Part shown: piece by piece, positions 63,000-64,000 of the stretch
Numbering within the stretch: the stretch's first letter is position 1
Layout of the letters: the number at the start of each line of letters is the position of its first letter
Source of the DNA: Aneurinibacillus soli
GTDB taxonomy: Bacteria; Bacillota; Bacilli; Aneurinibacillales; Aneurinibacillaceae
Assembly: GCF_002355375.1 (NCBI RefSeq)
Contig: NZ_AP017312.1
Span: 398,501-462,500, forward strand
Direction of reading: 5' to 3'
DNA: 64,000 bases
Position numbers and translations under genes: made by a program
Notes under the pieces: model-generated
The model's database searches: none
Told to the model about the DNA's origin: nothing
The model's input: only the letters and a program-made list of their open reading frames with translations

Positions 63000-63085
63000 G
63001 AAGCATCGCACCTTTCATGGAATAGTCACCACATCGTATTCAATTTCTAGGCGGATGTTGCAGAGTAGGCTATCATATGTAGGAA

Positions 63086-63121
63086 ACCCCCGGCTCTTCT
63101 CATATGAGCCGGGGGTTTATT
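63086..63121. terminator. Terminator after the yhhQ-like gene
   Basis: AAACCCCCGGCTC pairs with GAGCCGGGGGTTT around TTCTCATAT; it ends the minus-strand gene and lies before the peroxiredoxin promoter. Confidence 0.9.
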
Positions 63122-63805
63122 CTAGTCGTTCTGATCTACTTTAAATGTTCGCGCCACATACAGAACCGGCGTTGAAGCAAGCGAGATCACAAACTTAATC
63201 AAATACGTGCTAATCAAGATTTGCCACCACACATGCCATGGATGAAAAAATGCAAATGCGACTGTGCAGAATACAAGGGAGTCCACAAACTGGCTGATGA
63301 TCGTACTTCCGTTGTTGCGAATCCAGAGCTGATTATATTTTGGGAACGCCTTTTTTAGCATCGTATAAATACGTACATCAAGAAACTGACTGATGAAATA
63401 TGCCAGTAGGCTGCCGAGTGCCAGGCGAGGCATCAGACCGAATAATTTCTCAAGCGGCTTCTGTGCAAAATCATCGGCAGTTGGTTCGAATACAAGTACC
63501 ATCTGCATAATAATCGTCGTCATAATGAGCGTAAAAAAGCCAAACCAGACCGCTTTTTTGGCTGCTTTTTCGCCGTATTTCTCGTTTAGCAGATCACTGG
63601 TCAAATAAATGGTGCCATACATCGTATTCCCAAGCGTCATCACAATGCCAAGCATTTCGATTGTTTTGGTAACTTGAATATTGGCAAGTACGGTTGCCAC
63701 CCCGATCCAGGCGTATAGTCCAGTCCGCCCGAAGAAGCGATAGCAGAGCAGGAACAAGGCAAAGTTCACGATGACAAACAGAGCCCCGTAATAAAAGTTA
63801 AACAT
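63122..63805 (-). CDS. yhhQ: Queuosine precursor transporter (YhhQ/VUT family)
   Basis: The 227-residue membrane protein has six hydrophobic helices. YhhQ-family motifs are visible: ANIQVTKTIEMLG, GNTMYGTIYLTSDLLNEKYG, a Phe-rich stretch ending FAQKPLEKLF, and NNGSTIISQFVDSLVF. The family takes up queuine precursors such as preQ0 and preQ1. A preQ1-I riboswitch overlaps the ribosome site, which supports this substrate directly. The ATG at 63805 has AAGGAGG 11 bp upstream. No queuosine synthesis genes lie nearby. Confidence 0.9.
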   Translation of the reverse strand: MFNFYYGALFVIVNFALFLLCYRFFGRTGLYAWIGVATVLANIQVTKTIEMLGIVMTLGNTMYGTIYLTSDLLNEKYGEKAAKKAVWFGFFTLIMTTIIMQMVLVFEPTADDFAQKPLEKLFGLMPRLALGSLLAYFISQFLDVRIYTMLKKAFPKYNQLWIRNNGSTIISQFVDSLVFCTVAFAFFHPWHVWWQILISTYLIKFVISLASTPVLYVARTFKVDQND

Positions 63806-63816
63806 GTTACATGAAT

Positions 63817-63856
63817 CCTCCTTAGTTTTGGTAACGCGGGAGTTTGCGAACCGCGT
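63817..63856 (-). ncRNA. preQ1-I riboswitch controlling yhhQ
   Basis: On the minus strand the leader reads CGCGG-TTCGC-AAAC-TCCC-GCG, then an A-rich tail with CAAAACTAAGGAGG. The GCGG/CCGC stem, the UUCG-type loop, the CUCCC segment and the ACUAAGG tail match the preQ1-I aptamer (for example the queC leader of B. subtilis). The tail contains the yhhQ ribosome site, so ligand binding should block translation. Confidence 0.85.
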
Positions 63857-63881
63857 TCGGACTGTGTCCGAGCATCAGATC

Positions 63882-63910
63882 ATTTTAGTACTGTTGTTGT
63901 GGAATTACAA
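63882..63910 (-). promoter_or_regulatory. Promoter of the preQ1-yhhQ transcript
   Basis: On the minus strand TTGTAA (63905-63910), a 17-bp spacer and TAAAAT (63882-63887), about 25 bp before the aptamer. Confidence 0.55.
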
Positions 63911-64000
63911 TAAGAATTTGGGGGGCGATTTGCAGATGTATTTTTCCTTGCCTGGTTCATCTGAATAAATAGGTGGTTAATAACATACATTACAGAACGT

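Overview
The window looks like the chromosome of an aerobic, endospore-forming, motile, low-to-moderate GC Bacillales bacterium. The evidence is a GerA-type germinant receptor operon, a small acid-soluble spore protein of the SspH type, two surface proteins with S-layer homology (SLH) domains, the aa3 quinol oxidase qoxABCD with ctaM, a SigV/RsiV-like pair, several chemoreceptors and AGGAGG-type ribosome binding sites. A Paenibacillaceae relative such as Aneurinibacillus or Brevibacillus is my inference, not a proof. I saw no rRNA, tRNA, prophage, transposase or CRISPR array.

Layout. 1-4.6 kb: two tandem secreted repeat proteins on the minus strand (one runs off the left edge, one carries cadherin-like domains and SLH anchors). 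They are separated by a duplicated terminator-plus-promoter module; a further copy of that module with no gene upstream of it suggests a lost third member. 4.8-8.5 kb: gerA-B-C germinant receptor operon. 8.5-14.1 kb: a DUF2252 protein, a sigV/rsiV-like pair, a secreted YjgB-like protein and a chemoreceptor. 14.1-16.5 kb: an EamA exporter divergent from a MocR-type regulator with two matching palindromes. 16.6-19.6 kb: two TM2 proteins, cidAB and divergent cidR. 19.6-22.2 kb: sspH (a short gene), a mannose-1-phosphate guanylyltransferase and a DUF6492 protein. 22.4-26.3 kb: a short soluble chemoreceptor with an altered signalling tip and a two-component system with direct repeats in its promoter. 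26.4-34.0 kb: an uncharacterised helical-repeat protein divergent from a SWIM-SNF2 helicase, then an SLH surface protein.

34-64 kb is mostly housekeeping and metabolism: gdhA with a divergent GltC-like regulator; a DEAD-box helicase, ywbE and hrpB; ctaM and qoxABCD; a GntR regulator with a branched-chain amino acid ABC transporter (livJHMGF); a KtrB-type K+ transporter with a TtcA-like tRNA thiolase; a stand-alone IF-3 paralogue; purT; a TetR regulator with an epimerase and a DUF72 gene; pdxK; another short chemoreceptor; putP; an MsrA-MsrB fusion; a 1-Cys peroxiredoxin; and a YhhQ queuosine-precursor transporter preceded by a preQ1-I riboswitch.

The main regulatory signals read from the sequence are the preQ1 riboswitch, a pair of matching TetR-type operators, two MocR palindromes 63 bp apart, 11-bp-period direct repeats at the surface-gene promoters, an ECF-type promoter with a palindromic leader before sigV, and a LysR-type dyad over the gdhA -35. 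I found no clear candidate for a wholly new multi-gene system. The best leads are the surface-protein array and its promoter repeats, the divergent IF-3 paralogue, the degenerate chemoreceptor tip and the TPR/SWIM-SNF2 pair.
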